DNA of 64,000 nt, from assembly GCA_009760855.2 (NCBI GenBank), contig WPIO01000021.1:3570501-3634500 (forward strand), read 5' to 3'. The position numbers and the translations under genes were made by a program. The DNA comes from Cristatella mucedo. Lineage: Eukaryota > Bryozoa > Phylactolaemata > Cristatellidae. This document shows, piece by piece, positions 22,542 through 32,526 of this stretch (position 1 is its first letter; every line of letters starts with the position of its first letter). The notes under the pieces were generated by a model, which saw only the letters and a list, made by a program, of their open reading frames with translations, searched no databases and was not told the origin of the DNA.

Positions 22542-23009
22542 GCTGGTGCTCGCAGGGCCCATGGCCGTCAGTGGCACCCGAGCTCTGCGGGCAAGAGCTG
22601 CACTGCACTGACAAGCCTTGTGGTTCACAATGGCGGCATGCCTAAGCCGAACGCACTGTACCTACCTAGTAGAAAACCGATACGACCAAAGCACTTCCGG
22701 CCGAGCACGAACTGCAGCCGAGGACCAGCCGGCGTAATCGTAACGCAACTAATATCGACAAGGCTGCGGCAAACTTTCTTTGACGCTGGCGACGGCCACC
22801 TAACGGTGCGGCGGGACCAGCGTCCCACACTGAGGGCACGGCAGGCGCAGCAACATTCCCAAAACGTGTATCACAACAATGTGCTCAATTTGCACCGCCT
22901 CAGAGCGGGTCGATCACAGCCAGCGAGCACTTACCCAGAAGACGACGTTGAGCGCATAATAGGCGAGCCTCACGCAGTGAATGAAAGTTTTAAGTTTGCT
23001 CTGAGCCAT
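11608..23009 (-). CDS. Tetraspanin, complete, 7 exons, 266 aa
   Basis: Tetraspanins are four-pass membrane organisers that cluster integrins, receptors and enzymes. Exons in transcript order: 23009-22935, 15266-15075, 14963-14889, 14058-13918, 12154-12011, 11867-11784 and 11697-11608. All introns are phase 0. The protein has TM1 (about 15-38), TM2 (53-78, ending in the family motif GCCGA), TM3 (85-110), a large loop (115-222), TM4 (220-247) and a basic tail, [14 protein letters not shown]. The loop has CCG at 164-166, PDSCC at 186-190, Cys197 and Cys211, six cysteines in all. Potential N-glycosylation sites are NYT (169) and NSS (202). The loop type resembles the CD9/CD151 group, but I do not assign an orthologue. 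Exon 4 ([13 protein letters not shown]...GWDIIQGE) was found by translation and fits size and phase. Intron 1 is 7.7 kb and rich in repeats. Confidence 0.93.
11784..11867 (-). CDS. Tetraspanin exon 6 (last loop Cys and TM4)
   Basis: Acceptor cacccttag-type and donor gtgagt; 28 codons, phase 0. It encodes [15 protein letters not shown] and [10 protein letters not shown]: the last conserved loop cysteine followed by TM4. Confidence 0.92.
12011..12154 (-). CDS. Tetraspanin exon 5 (CCG and PDSCC motifs)
   Basis: Acceptor tttatgcag and a weak donor, gttcgc; 48 codons, phase 0. It encodes [12 protein letters not shown] and VPDSCC, the signature of the large extracellular loop. Confidence 0.95.
12155..13917 (-). 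other. Tetraspanin intron 4
   Basis: 1.76 kb. It holds one LINE-type hairpin tail with att repeats (12447-12513). The AT-rich remainder shows nothing recognisable. Confidence 0.65.
12447..12513 (+). mobile_element. LINE 3' tail fragment with intact hairpin
   Basis: agcgcctagaaaaagatt...tctgagggcgctttatcaag followed by att repeats: only the last 65 bp of the LINE family, inserted antisense to the tetraspanin gene. Confidence 0.8.
13918..14058 (-). CDS. Tetraspanin exon 4 (first half of the large loop)
   Basis: Acceptor tctggtttgcag and donor gtaagg; 47 codons, phase 0. It encodes [17 protein letters not shown] and ends HGWDIIQGE, immediately before LNCCG. This is the expected W..iQ.e-CCG tetraspanin context. 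The exon is hidden among longer unrelated frames. Confidence 0.9.
14067..14160 (+). repeat. 47-bp tandem duplication beside a splice acceptor
   Basis: 14067-14113 and 14114-14160 are near-identical units beginning cagaagacggcaaaacgtac. The array covers the last bases of tetraspanin intron 3, just upstream of the exon 4 acceptor. Confidence 0.92.
14889..14963 (-). CDS. Tetraspanin exon 3 (TM3)
   Basis: Acceptor ttttttgcag and donor gtgagc; 25 codons, phase 0. It encodes [18 protein letters not shown], the core of TM3. Confidence 0.93.
15075..15266 (-). CDS. Tetraspanin exon 2 (TM1 end, small loop, TM2)
   Basis: Acceptor ctttttcag and donor gtaagc; 64 codons, phase 0. It encodes [13 protein letters not shown] and [12 protein letters not shown], including the GCCGA motif at the end of TM2. 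Confidence 0.95.
15962..15994 (+). repeat. (CA)n microsatellite
   Basis: CA run with CG interruptions in tetraspanin intron 1. Confidence 0.9.
17112..17175 (+). repeat. Paired homopolymer G runs (13 and 12 G)
   Basis: G runs at 17112-17124 and 17164-17175 lie 39 bp apart. They are C runs in the tetraspanin pre-mRNA. Confidence 0.9.
17521..17850 (+). mobile_element. tRNA-derived SINE (+) interrupted by a later insertion
   Basis: The left part, 17521-17580, carries the B box ggttcgagtcctgc and gggcgatcctt. The right part, 17772-17850, carries actgcaagctttggcgataa and gaggctgttgaatta. Together they make one SINE of the family seen whole at 26822-26992. The gap is filled by an opposite-strand copy. 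Confidence 0.75.
17581..17771 (-). mobile_element. tRNA-derived SINE inserted in another SINE
   Basis: Read on the - strand: a tRNA-like head with B box gggttcgattcctgcggtgg, then atcgctgctgcaagcggtgg, ctatacaaaaaggctgttta and an A/T-rich tail. It splits the + copy at its gggcgatcctt position. Confidence 0.8.
18636..18838 (+). mobile_element. tRNA-derived SINE with target-site duplications
   Basis: The element at 18652-18822 has an A-box-like region, B box gggttcgaatcctgc and the family body. It is flanked by direct repeats gcatacctcagtacat (18636-18651) and gcatacctcagtgcat (18823-18838), which differ at one base. This is the hallmark of target-primed insertion. Confidence 0.85.
20088..20730 (-). 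mobile_element. CR1-like LINE 3' fragment (about 640 bp)
   Basis: On the - strand it runs from the reverse transcriptase C-terminal region (tcgatgcactgctggattt and following on the + strand) through the 3' UTR to a diverged hairpin and a taa/att tail at 20088-20112. It is parallel to the copy at 55629-56690 and carries many stops. Confidence 0.75.
21236..21457 (+). mobile_element. CR1-like LINE 3' UTR fragment
   Basis: Matches the 3' UTR of the family (tgctgaccctgtgtatgtca, ttcctttgcagcaaatg), ending in a partly degraded hairpin and att-rich tail. Confidence 0.75.
21757..21791 (-). repeat. Short (TGACCCC)n C-rich direct repeat
   Basis: Four tgacccc-like units. On the - strand they read as GGGTCA half-sites separated by one base, resembling a DR1 nuclear-receptor site. 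Function is not shown. Confidence 0.6.
21972..22079 (+). repeat. Homopolymer G runs (16 and 12 G)
   Basis: G runs at 21972-21987 and 22068-22079, a second pair like the one at 17112-17175, also in tetraspanin intron 1. Confidence 0.9.
22449..22555 (+). repeat. CAG/CTG trinucleotide inverted repeat
   Basis: The left arm is agctggagcagcagcagcag. The right arm is about 12 ctg units followed by ctccagctgg. The arms are complementary, so the segment can form a long hairpin on either strand. Confidence 0.85.
22935..23009 (-). CDS. Tetraspanin exon 1 (start codon, N-terminus, start of TM1)
   Basis: ATG at 23009-23007; donor gtaagt; 25 codons, phase 0. It encodes [18 protein letters not shown] and ALNVVFW, a typical short basic-plus-Cys tetraspanin N-terminus entering TM1. 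CpG-rich DNA lies upstream. Confidence 0.9.
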
Positions 23010-24720
23010 GATATGCCGGGCGTTCGTCAAGACGGTCAGGAGGGCTGACTGAAAAGCGCGGAGGCAGCCTTCGTGACACACGAGCGCCTCCGCTCAACCG
23101 CGCACACGACGAGGGCAACGTTGCAACCTTAGCAAGCGCCGCCGCCTGCCGCCGCGCAGCTACACCAACTTCCAAGCCGCCCCAATGGTCACCCGCCCCT
23201 CCCCCCCCCCCCACCCGCTAGACGAGTCCTAAAAGAAATGCGAGTAGTGCGCGTGCGCTTGCTCCGGCACTTGCGCACTTACGTGCTCGGCCTAAAATCC
23301 CGCAGACTCTCTCGGAAAGATCATGGAGGCAGTAAGGACACCGCACATGCCGTCTTTGTTACTACCCGGACGCAGCACAGCCCTGAGCGAACTGGCGGAA
23401 GTCTCACGCCAGGCAGTATGGGAAGCGGCGCAGCAGGTGCCGCTGCTGCCGGAAGTCTGGCGTCGCCGCGCTTCCCGGGGAGGACGCCGTGTCGCTCGCG
23501 AATCTGCTGAATGGAGTCGCTGCTGCTGCTGCTGCTGGTGCGAAGCGCGGACGCGCCGTCCGCTTTTTCGCTCCGCGATAGGTCCAGGTCAGCTGTGCGC
23601 TCGACGAGGCCGCCGCGGTTGCAGAGAGAGCGAGAGCGGGAACGCGAGCCCAGCCCCCGAGGCTTCGCGCGTCGTTCGGGCGCCGGCCTCGAGCAGCCAG
23701 CTCTGTCAGCCTCAGGACGAGAGACTCGCGAGACTCGAAGAAGCGAAAAAATTGGCGCTGAGCCTCGGAGCTCGCTCCCGAAAGAATGCGAGCGCACCTT
23801 GCTAGGTAGAGAGCGCCGCCTAGCGAGTGGACGGAGGCCTAGCGGATCCGGCGGAGCCGACGCGCAAAGAAGCGAGTGCTGCGCTGCACGGCGAGCGCCG
23901 CCTAGCGAGGCGCAGCGGCGAGACGCGAACGCCGGCCGAAAACCGAGGCGACTCCTGCGGAATGAGAGAAGGGGCGGCGCGCGCGCGCTTCGCTGAAGAC
24001 GGAGACTAGTGCGTCCGCATTCTCCCATCTCCAGCGGAAGGGGAGCGAGGAGAAGGGGAAAGAAGCGATCGAGAAGGTCGCTCCCGCATTTTTCTCGTGA
24101 CTGCAGGTCAATGATGAAGAAGTTCGAAGCTCCGATCCGAAACCGCAGTTGCAGAACGGGCAGAACTCTAGCAGAACCCGTCGCTTCTGTAGCGTCCGCG
24201 TAGCGATGAACTATTGCGCTTGCTTAGAGTAAGTAGCGAGAAGACCCGCGAGCCTTCTCCGCTGCGGAGAGGTACGGACAGTAGGCCGCCGGTAAAAGGA
24301 AGGCCCGCTGCGTTGGGTCTGACGAGATCCTCGCACCAGCTAGCTGCTCTTTGTGTACTGCCCATCAAGGTGAGCAGGGCCGTAATAACGAAACTGTCAG
24401 CAGAGATTGCTGAACTTAAGCGTGCGAGAGAGAGGTGAGAAAGAGAAGACGGCTGACCCCGCCGGCCTGACCACTGTAGCAGTAGCAAAGCCCCGGCGGT
24501 TTCACTTCGCTTTCCTGCGGCAAAGGGAAGGTGTGTCGTTGGTCTCGAGAGTTGAACCACAAGGCATTCACGGTCTAGAACTAGCCTCTCTACAACTGCC
24601 CACTCCAACAGTCAAAGCGCGAGCGTATATAGTAACTATAGTAACTGTCACGAGAAGCGTAGGTATTTCCTTCCTGGATGCCTTGCAGCAGCAACAGCAG
24701 GGGTGCTGAACACGAAGGAG
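23010..24720. promoter_or_regulatory. GC/CpG-rich upstream region of the tetraspanin
   Basis: A CpG-dense stretch directly 5' of the tetraspanin start codon, with long GC-driven open frames on both strands that resemble no protein. A C run lies at about 23199-23212, and the motif agcgccgcctagcgag occurs near 23814 and 23891. A CpG-island promoter is inferred from position and composition. Confidence 0.4.
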
Positions 24721-24755
24721 TGCATATTTTCTATTGACATGATGAAGCCTTCTCA

Positions 24756-25086
24756 TAATAATAATAATACACTTGATAAAGCGCCCTCAGAGAACTTAAT
24801 TTATTTCTGGGCGCTTTACATTTGCTGCAAAGGGAAACGCTATTGAATGGTGAGTGGTATCATGCTTGATAAACAAGATGAATAATATATGGTTAGGGGT
24901 GACATGCACAGGGTCAGCATGCAAGTGTGGTTAGTGGCAGCATGCAACCGTGTCAGCACACATGAGCACATACAAACCAATCATAGGGACCCACTAAATG
25001 CTGTCCTAAATAGGTGCGTTTTTAAGCTCTTTTTAAATGTGGTCAAGTCAGGGGATGTTGTGACGCAAGTCGGGAGTGAGTTCAAT
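24756..25086 (-). mobile_element. CR1-like LINE 3' fragment
   Basis: The + strand reads cataataataataatacactt, the hairpin complement, ggttaggggtgacatgcaca and gtcaagtcaggggatgttgt. This is the 3' UTR plus the last coding bases, ending abruptly. Confidence 0.85.
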
Positions 25087-25264
25087 TAGCTGTTAAAAGG
25101 TTCCTCGGATGTCGCACATCCGTCTAACGGTCTCGAACGCTAGGCAGAAAAAGCCTGAAGCAGAAAAATCCAGCACTGCCCAATACAAGAAGGCTAGCGT
25201 CTGGAACTGCAGACGTGCCTTGCTACAACAGATAGATGCCCTTGAAGCAAGCTAGACTTCCATT

Positions 25265-26220
25265 TTGTATGCGGATAACACTCAACTGTACCTGGGCTTT
25301 AATCCCTCCCTGTCTCCCAGCACGTAGAGTCTCTTAAATCTCTTGCAGCCTGTATTGCTGACATCCGCATTTAGACGACAGCAGACTTTCTCAAATTAAA
25401 ATGACGATAAAACCAACTTTGTTGGTTTCGAAAACCTAGTTTTACTCACAAATTTCAGCCCCTAACCCTGAAACGGGTTCGGCCGGCATATCTCATACTA
25501 ATAGCACCGGTGCAAGCATTCGGGCCTGCTTAGACAACGATATCGCAGACATCTGGTTCGTGCATTTGTGACATCCCACCTAGACTTCTGTCACTCACCA
25601 CTGGCAAGTCTTCCTGCCTGTGAAATTAGAAGCTTGCAGTTGGTCAAGAACTCTGCAGACATACTTGACTGTCGCGAACGTAGCAACTGCCACACTATAC
25701 CACATCTTGGTGACCTGCTCTGGCCTCCCATCAAGCAGCGTACCGACTTCGAGGTTCTCTCACTCACTTTTTAGGTTTCTTCATTTTCTTGCTGCAGCCA
25801 TTTTATTTGCAGTAATTCGTTGCCCATCGTAAAAATTTCCAGCCATTTTAGTTCTTAAGCAGGCTTACATCTCATCCCACTCTTCTTCTTCGTACTCAAG
25901 TCACTTAGCTGAGCCTCTAACCAGCCTCAAATCTTTTGGAGAACGTCCCTTTAGTTCAAATGCTCCAAAAGCCTGGAACTCGCTTCTGACTGACCTGACT
26001 GTTCCCTTAATTTGACGACATTTACACAGAAGCTGTGAACGCACCTGTCCCTCACAGCATTGGCTAGGTCTGTGTTACCTGCACTTTGCTTGTTTTTGCG
26101 TGCTGACACTATACATGCTATCACTAACCAGTTTCAACGCTTCCTCTCAAGCTGATGTAAAGTACGTAGAAAGAGGTTTATTTCTCATAAGGCGCTAAAA
26201 AAATATCTTACTATTATTGT
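25265..26220 (+). mobile_element. Degraded CR1-like LINE, reverse transcriptase C-terminal half
   Basis: Translates in pieces to YADNTQLYLGF (the YADD catalytic box with its second Asp lost), VTSHLDFCHSPLASLP, LQLVKNSA and PIKQRTDFEVLSLTF. This is the usual order of the RT C-terminal part in CR1/Rex-type elements. Frameshifts and stops show it is dead. It ends in a diverged hairpin and att repeats. Confidence 0.8.
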
Positions 26221-26821
26221 AAGCTATTTGCAGGAGTTCAATCTTCCAAAGCTATTGACAACTTACCTAGAGACGGTTTTCAAGGAGATCTGAAGCGTTG
26301 TAGCAAGCGAGCAATGACGTAACCTGTGCAGAGGCCTTGTGCTAATTCTTGGACAGAAACATTTGTCGGACAAAGAAGACGGCATAGAACTATTTGGAAT
26401 GGAGCAGTCGATAATAAATCGCTCAATTTGCTCGCTTTTTCTAATTTAACTTTTACATGTGATTATGTCAAAAAATTACAAATAAAAGTGTTCACACCGA
26501 TTCACAAGGCAATACCATGGGAACGATACTTTTGCCGGTTTACTGCCTGCAGCCCAACAGAAAGCTGGCTGTGAAATTTTTACGATGTGACAACGAATTA
26601 CCGCAATTCACTGTTAAAAGGCGAAAAATCGATTAAATCGGCAACGTAGTTAAATTTTGAGTGAATATTATTTTACACCCTCATTCTATTGGACCCACCA
26701 ATTTGCGCGTTCTCACATGGGCTATACAAAAGCTAGCCACTACTGAAATCTATCAAAATTCAGTTGAATTGGCTGTGCGAAGCTCCTACTCAGATTGCAA
26801 ATGACATCACGCTCTTGTTCA

Positions 26822-26992
26822 AGTGGGTAAGGCGGTTGCTTTCACGACCTCGGCCCCCGAGGCTGTAGGTTCGATTCCTGCGGTGGGCGATTCTTTATCG
26901 CCACTGCAAGCGGTGGCGATAGCCGTAAAGGCTCTTCTGTCGCTATACAAAAGGAGGCTGTTTAATCAGATAGGATTTATTTATTTATTTAT
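26822..26992 (+). mobile_element. tRNA-derived SINE, best-preserved copy
   Basis: A tRNA-like head with A-box-like gtgggtaaggcggttgc and B box ggttcgattcctgcgg. Then comes an internal hairpin atcgccactgc-aa-gcggtggcgat, then ctatacaaaaggaggctgtt and a ttta-repeat tail. Confidence 0.85.
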
Positions 26993-29440
26993 TCCCACAA
27001 AATTTCGCGCCATTTCACGTGCGTTCTCATGCAATCCGCATGAGAATGCATTAGAAAAGGCACGAACTTGTGTGGGTACACTCGATAGCAGAGTATCGTA
27101 TGCATTCCAATTTGGAGCTTCGCTCTGCTGATTTCCGGTAGATTTACGGTGTATTGATGTGAATTTTGGTCGTGGCCAGCTTCTTTGAGACCCATTTGCA
27201 TGGGAGCTCGCGAGTACAATGGTATGTCATTTGCTGGGTACAGTATAACGACAGTATACTCAAATATTCACTCAAAATTCGAGTTCGTGTGGCTATGTCC
27301 AGTCGATTCTCGCTTAATTAGAGTGCATTTTGGTAAATTTTGGTAATTCGTGGCACCCGTTTTACGAATTATAACACGCAGGTCCCTATAATTCGCAGGT
27401 CCTCATAAAAAATTAAATTGATCTAATAGAGCCTCTGGGATTGTCGCAATTTGTTTTTTGGCGACTCGCTAAGAAGCTGGTGTGGTCAACATCGATCGGG
27501 CAGCTCTGATGACCCAGTGATAGCAATAGACTCCGCTTTGCTTTTCACGTTCTCTTGGTTGCGTGAGATAAAATCTCATGGCCACCAAAAGCCGCTCAGG
27601 CTGTGAGTGCGCTATAGAAAACTCCCCCGCGTAGCACCCACTTAGTCTTTGTGGCTTTGTAGAGTTACGAATGGAGATACATTACGGATTACATACATTA
27701 CGGATGGAGATACATTACGGATTACATACATTACGGACGGAGATGCATTACGGATTACATACATTACGGATGAAGATACATTACGGATTACATACATTAC
27801 GGATGGAGATACATTACTGTGGAGCTGACGTGTTCGATCATCTAGTGAAACATCTTCTTAGAGCAGGACATTCATTTCTGAGTAAAACTCAGTTAAACCT
27901 AATTAGTAAGGTCAGCAATGCACGCTGCAAAGGAGACGAAAAGTTTGACCTACTGGACGGTGGGAGGGCTCAAAAGCACGTGGACAGCTGCGTTTCATCT
28001 GCCTAAAGATGAAAGTCTAGATTTTTTGGCGATTGCATGAGCAAGAGGGAGAATATAAATTGCGAAAAGTGAATCAAGAAGAGATGCTTGGGATAGTTCA
28101 CACTTTCAAGGTATTCGGGCGACCATTGGTCACTGACGTGTACGCGGCGAAATCACCCACTGAGATAGAAGCTAAACCATTCCGATGCATCGATGCCAGG
28201 AAAACGCCCAACGAGACGGCAGAGGCTCAAGATGGACTTCGTGACCAATAATATCGGACGCTGCCGTCGGTTCCAGCAGAGCTGTAAGTCAGCACTCTAG
28301 AGAATTTCTTCATACGCTTTCAGCTGTGCTCGACTTCCTCGAGGGATTTGCTCTCAATATGACTGGAGCTTGCTAGGTTTGACGTTTTTATGTCATTGGC
28401 TAGCTGGTCTGCTCGTACTGGCTCTATTGTATTTGCTGGGATACGCAGTAGAGAGACTGGGAGGAAATTGCTGAAGTTTTTGTGCTTTCGAATTCCTAGT
28501 GAGTGGCTTAAATACGGCCTCTTCAAGGATGGAGGGACAACACCTGAGGCTGAGGACATTTGAGTGTGTTGTTTATCCAAGGCGGCAGCAAATCTAAAGG
28601 GCTAGTTGTCTGTTTAGACTGGAAGATGAACTTCGAGATGAGGGTAGCAGCAGCGGTGGTACGCCAAGAGGTGGAAATTTAAGTAAAGCAAGGAACAACG
28701 GAGACGATAACGATGACGATAAAGGAGGGTGAACAATTCAGTGGGCGTCTTACCTTTATGTGTGGACTCCCTGGTTTTATCTTTCATTCTGAAAAAGAAG
28801 CTTTAAGCAAAGATCTGCTAGATCACTTCAGGACTCGCTAGGTAACGCGCCGCCAACTGGATCGCAGTTAAAAAGATTGTTTAGTGTCAACATCAGCAAG
28901 TTTGGATTGTGCGTCTACGATGGATTGATCCAGGGAAACAATTATCTAGAATATTAGAATCCGGCCCGAATTCTTTAATTTTTTTCTGCCGAACGAGGGC
29001 CCGCTCGAATGACTTTGGAACGATCCTTTTATACAACAAACCATTAAAATCCGAGCAACAACTGGGCTAAAATAAGTGCTCTTACAATAGGTCGTCGCCG
29101 GCTGCCTCTTACTATAGCCTCGTCGGCAACTCTGGCGCCGCGTGGGTTCAAGAACGAGCCGTCTGAAGCAAGTTCAATAAACCCACAACTACGATAAGTA
29201 ACCCCGGTATTTAGATAATACAAAGGACTAGTTTCCAGCATAGTTCAGCTAGTTAGCAGCACTACGACTGTCTGTGCAGAGGCCATACAACTGCTCTCGT
29301 CTGAGAGTCGCGCGTTTTCTCTCTCTCTCTCTCTCTCTGTTGCTCTCGCCAAAAGGTCTCAGAGTAGTCCTCGTATTCAACGCTCTCCCATTGCGTCCTC
29401 TTCCATCCACCTCGCGACTCGGCGGTATCCGGTATCCGCT
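26993..29440. other. Intergenic AT-rich region, no recognised gene
   Basis: Contains the 33-bp minisatellite at 27671-27819 and short unmatched open frames (28033-28251, 28320-28580). These may be remnants of a decayed transposon, but I recognise no family motif. Confidence 0.5.
27671..27819 (+). repeat. 33-bp minisatellite, 4.5 copies
   Basis: Units start at 27671, 27704, 27737, 27770 and 27803 (partial). The period is divisible by three, so it translates as a repeating 11-mer, MEIHYGLHTLR. No gene context supports it as coding. Confidence 0.93.
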
Positions 29441-30438
29441 TTGCAGCTCGCCAGGCTTTATAGTCGCTGCCTAACGCAGCCGCCGTTGGCCCGCCAACCC
29501 GCGCAGTCCTCCTCGGACCGCACGCCGCGGCGCCTCTGCCGCAGGGCGCAGCGGCTGAAACGATCGCTCCTGCAGTCGGCGGCGCCCTCCGTTAGCCACA
29601 CGGTGTCGCCGCTGCGGCCGCGAGCAGTCTGGCGGTGACCAGGCGGTCTGGCCGCTGAGCAGACAGCGATTCCATCGCGTCCTCACTCGTAGGAAAGAGA
29701 AAAAACTATCCCCAAGGTGAAGCCATTTAAAAGGATTAACGACTTTAAAATGTCGAAGAATTATTCGGCGGCCCGAGTCGCGCTAAAATTTGGACAGAGC
29801 GCGGCTCCAGGCGGCTTCGCGACCTGGCGGCGCCCAGCGTCCGGCGGCGCACCGACAGCACGAGCCCGCTAAGCTGAAGACACGTCATTACCCCTTTCAA
29901 CTACAGTAAGTGCGAGCACAAGCTCTCGAGTCCATCGCGAGAACTACGCACCGCAGCGTTGTTCAAACAGCGAGGTCCGCGCGGCGCCAACACGGCGCGG
30001 TAGCATTGGCTTAGTCAGCCGGTGTACTCAGATGTGCGGCGAGACTGAGCGAGCTGCAGGACTACGGCGCTACGGCGAGTCGGACCTCCGGTCAACGCTC
30101 GGCACGTTTGCTCACGACGATGCCTTTGCAACCATTGCGTAAATAGGCATGCCAGCTTAAATTGCGTTCGCCGCCTAGTCCTGGCTACGATTTACTGCCG
30201 CAAGCGCGAGCCGCCAACCGCAAGCGCAACTGCCGCGAAGGTCACTCGGCCAAGGTCATTCGCGCCAATTACTCGGCCCTCTCTGAATCTCGGTGAGCTC
30301 TATTGTACACCCGGTCGGATACAAAAGCTGGCGGCGGTTGCATTCCAGCGTATTTGCACTGCCTTTGAACATAGTTAGCGACGTCGGACGCGATCTATTG
30401 GATTAAAGTTTCAAGCGCTAGCAACGACGAGCAGCGAA

Positions 30439-30447
30439 TATATATAG
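30439..30447 (+). promoter_or_regulatory. Candidate TATA box
   Basis: TATATATAG in otherwise GC-rich DNA 2.1 kb upstream of the VAChT ATG. It would serve a spliced or long 5' leader. Sequence resemblance only. Confidence 0.2.
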
Positions 30448-31011
30448 TAGATACGCGTGCGCCGTCCTGGAGCTGGTTCAATCGCGCTGCGGCCAGTGCG
30501 GCGATAGTTCTTTTTGCCCACGGAGAGCGGAGCTACCATTCTCAGACGACGACGAAACTCGGGCTGCGGGGCGAAGCGGAGACTTCGGTGCGCACGACGA
30601 GTAGCCAACGCGAGCTTCCGCGCTCGGGGCCGCGCGACGCGCTATCGGAACGAAATTGGACGGCCCGAAAAGCGGCCGCGGATCTCGCGTGCAGGTAGTC
30701 GCGAAGTTCGGTCGCGCCCATTAAATAAAAATGCTCGTCGTCGCTCGCGCACGCTGCATCCGGTCGGTGGCGAGTTTGCAGCCGCGCCGACCGCTCTAGC
30801 CGACGGAAGCGGAAGCGCCCGCGAAGGGGCCGCGAGAGCGTCCGCTCTCTGAGCGACGGCCGTCTCCGACGCACCGTCGACACACGTCCGCGTTCCGCTC
30901 GACGGCCGGAGACTTTCAATTCCCCGTAGCCCGACGGTAGCTTCGCGCACCACCGCGAGCATCTACGGGCGGCTCATCTAGCGGCGGCCGTCTATCTATT
31001 AATTCGTTGGT

Positions 31012-31185
31012 AAGCCGCGGTGGCACACTAGATAAGGTGGTTGCTTTTCACGACCTCAGTCCCGAGGTCATGGGTTCGACTCTTGCGGTGGGGAATCCTG
31101 TATTGCCGCTGAAATCGGTGGTGATAGCCATAAAGGGTCTCCTGTCTCAATACAAAAGAGGCTGTTGAATCAGCTAGTAACTGCT
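31012..31185 (+). mobile_element. tRNA-derived SINE
   Basis: Head ataaggtggttgcttttcac, B box tgggttcgactcttgcgg, then the diverged internal hairpin and aatacaaaagaggctgttga. Same family as 26822-26992. Confidence 0.82.
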
Positions 31186-32526
31186 CCCTCTCATTCCGCC
31201 GAAAGCCAGTATTCGCTAGCGATACGGCGGTGAAAAGTGGCAGCGAGATTTCCTTTCCAGTACCGCTGCGGCGGCGGCGGCGAGCTGACGGCGAACCGAC
31301 GACCTCAAAGTTGCCGCGTCGGTGAAATGAAGCCCGCCGACGACGATGCCTCTTAATGCTAAAACAACCTCGCGCGGGGGGGGGGTAGCTAGCGAACTCG
31401 CGTGGCTTAGCGCGCGGCCGCGAACCTATGACGCGTCGCCACTATTGTGGCCCGCGCTGCTATTGCGACAGCCAGCCACTTCGCTTAGACGCTAGCAAAT
31501 ATCGCCGCTATTGTAGCTCTCGCCTCCGCTCGTTAGCCAGCCGCTTCGCGTGCAGGCTGGCAAATATCGAGACAACATCAAACGTCGAAGTCGCGGTTGA
31601 TCTAAATTACTGAAAAGGCGGGTGCTAAAACATTGCTGTAACGGAAATCAAGAGCTGCTAAGTCCTCGGCGAATGAGCGAATTCGCAGCAGCCAAGCGTT
31701 CCGTCTCGTACATCGGTCACGCTGTCCCCAGAGAGCCGACTAAAGGCGATCAGTCACGCGAGCGCGAAAGTGAGAGAGTGAGCCGTTGACTTGGAGCTTC
31801 TAGACCTAACAATGTAGCTAATACGGCGTCCTATGTTCATGCAGCCGCGACAGTTTGCAATGGAAACAGAGCTCGTAGCAGGCTGTTCAACATGGCCGCT
31901 GGTGACCTCGTTGAACAGCGTGCTGTGAGCACTGCGCCCGTAGCTGACTTACATGGCTGTATGAGCATACGACACCGTATTAGCTCGTTCTAGACGGGAC
32001 TCCTTTGAGCGCGCCCGCGCAGTAAAATCGCTCGCCGCAGCGCGCAAGCAGCGTCGCCGCCGCGAGTCGATACTGGCGTCAAGGCTAATGACGCCGGCGC
32101 TTGAGCGCCTTTCGCGAGCCTGCAAACGCGCTCGCCTCGTCGGTCTTTCTTTACTTTATATTTACCTTGGTGGTCGGATAAGAAGCTGCGCTGGCTCGAC
32201 GAGGGCACCGGCGCAACTAAAGACGCTCATTAATAATTAACGGGAGCATTGTTCGAATCTGTCGGAATTCCTATTAGAAGGACGATTGAAAAGTTCTCGT
32301 CTTTCCCCCTCAGTTTGCGCGCGCTCAATCACCCATCGATTCCGCCTGAAAGCCAGCGGGGCACGCACAGCGCATGGCCAGGACATCGGTTGGCTAGGGA
32401 AAGAGGAAGAGGAGGCCGGCCGTCTTTCCTGCGAGCGTCAGCCGCCGCGCATCCGTCAGCCGCCGCGCATCCGTCGTTCGCGTCGACGCCAGCGAGCCGC
32501 CGCCGCCGACGACGACGACGACGAAA

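Larger units (their letters stand above)
15267..22934 (-). other. Tetraspanin intron 1 (7.7 kb)
   Basis: It holds a (CA)n run, four homopolymer G runs, nested SINEs, a SINE with target-site duplications, two LINE fragments and a CAG/CTG inverted repeat, each listed separately. No further exon-like segment was recognised. Confidence 0.7.
29441..32526 (+). promoter_or_regulatory. GC/CpG-rich block upstream of VAChT
   Basis: About 3 kb of CpG-dense DNA leads into the transporter start codon, interrupted by a SINE at 31012-31185. It probably holds the promoter and non-coding 5' exon(s). A TATATATAG lies at 30439-30447. No coding segment was recognised. The assignment is by position and composition. 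Confidence 0.4.

Noticed and set aside
23321-24028. 235-residue frame on the - strand upstream of the tetraspanin
   Set aside because: Open only because the DNA is GC-rich. Ser/Arg low complexity, similar long frames on the other strand, no domain.
26822-26900. True tRNA gene
   Set aside because: A and B boxes are present, but no complete cloverleaf or anticodon arm could be drawn, and the sequence recurs as a dispersed SINE.
27671-28006. 111-residue frame over the minisatellite
   Set aside because: Periodic translation of a 33-bp repeat plus unrelated flank; no splice or family support.
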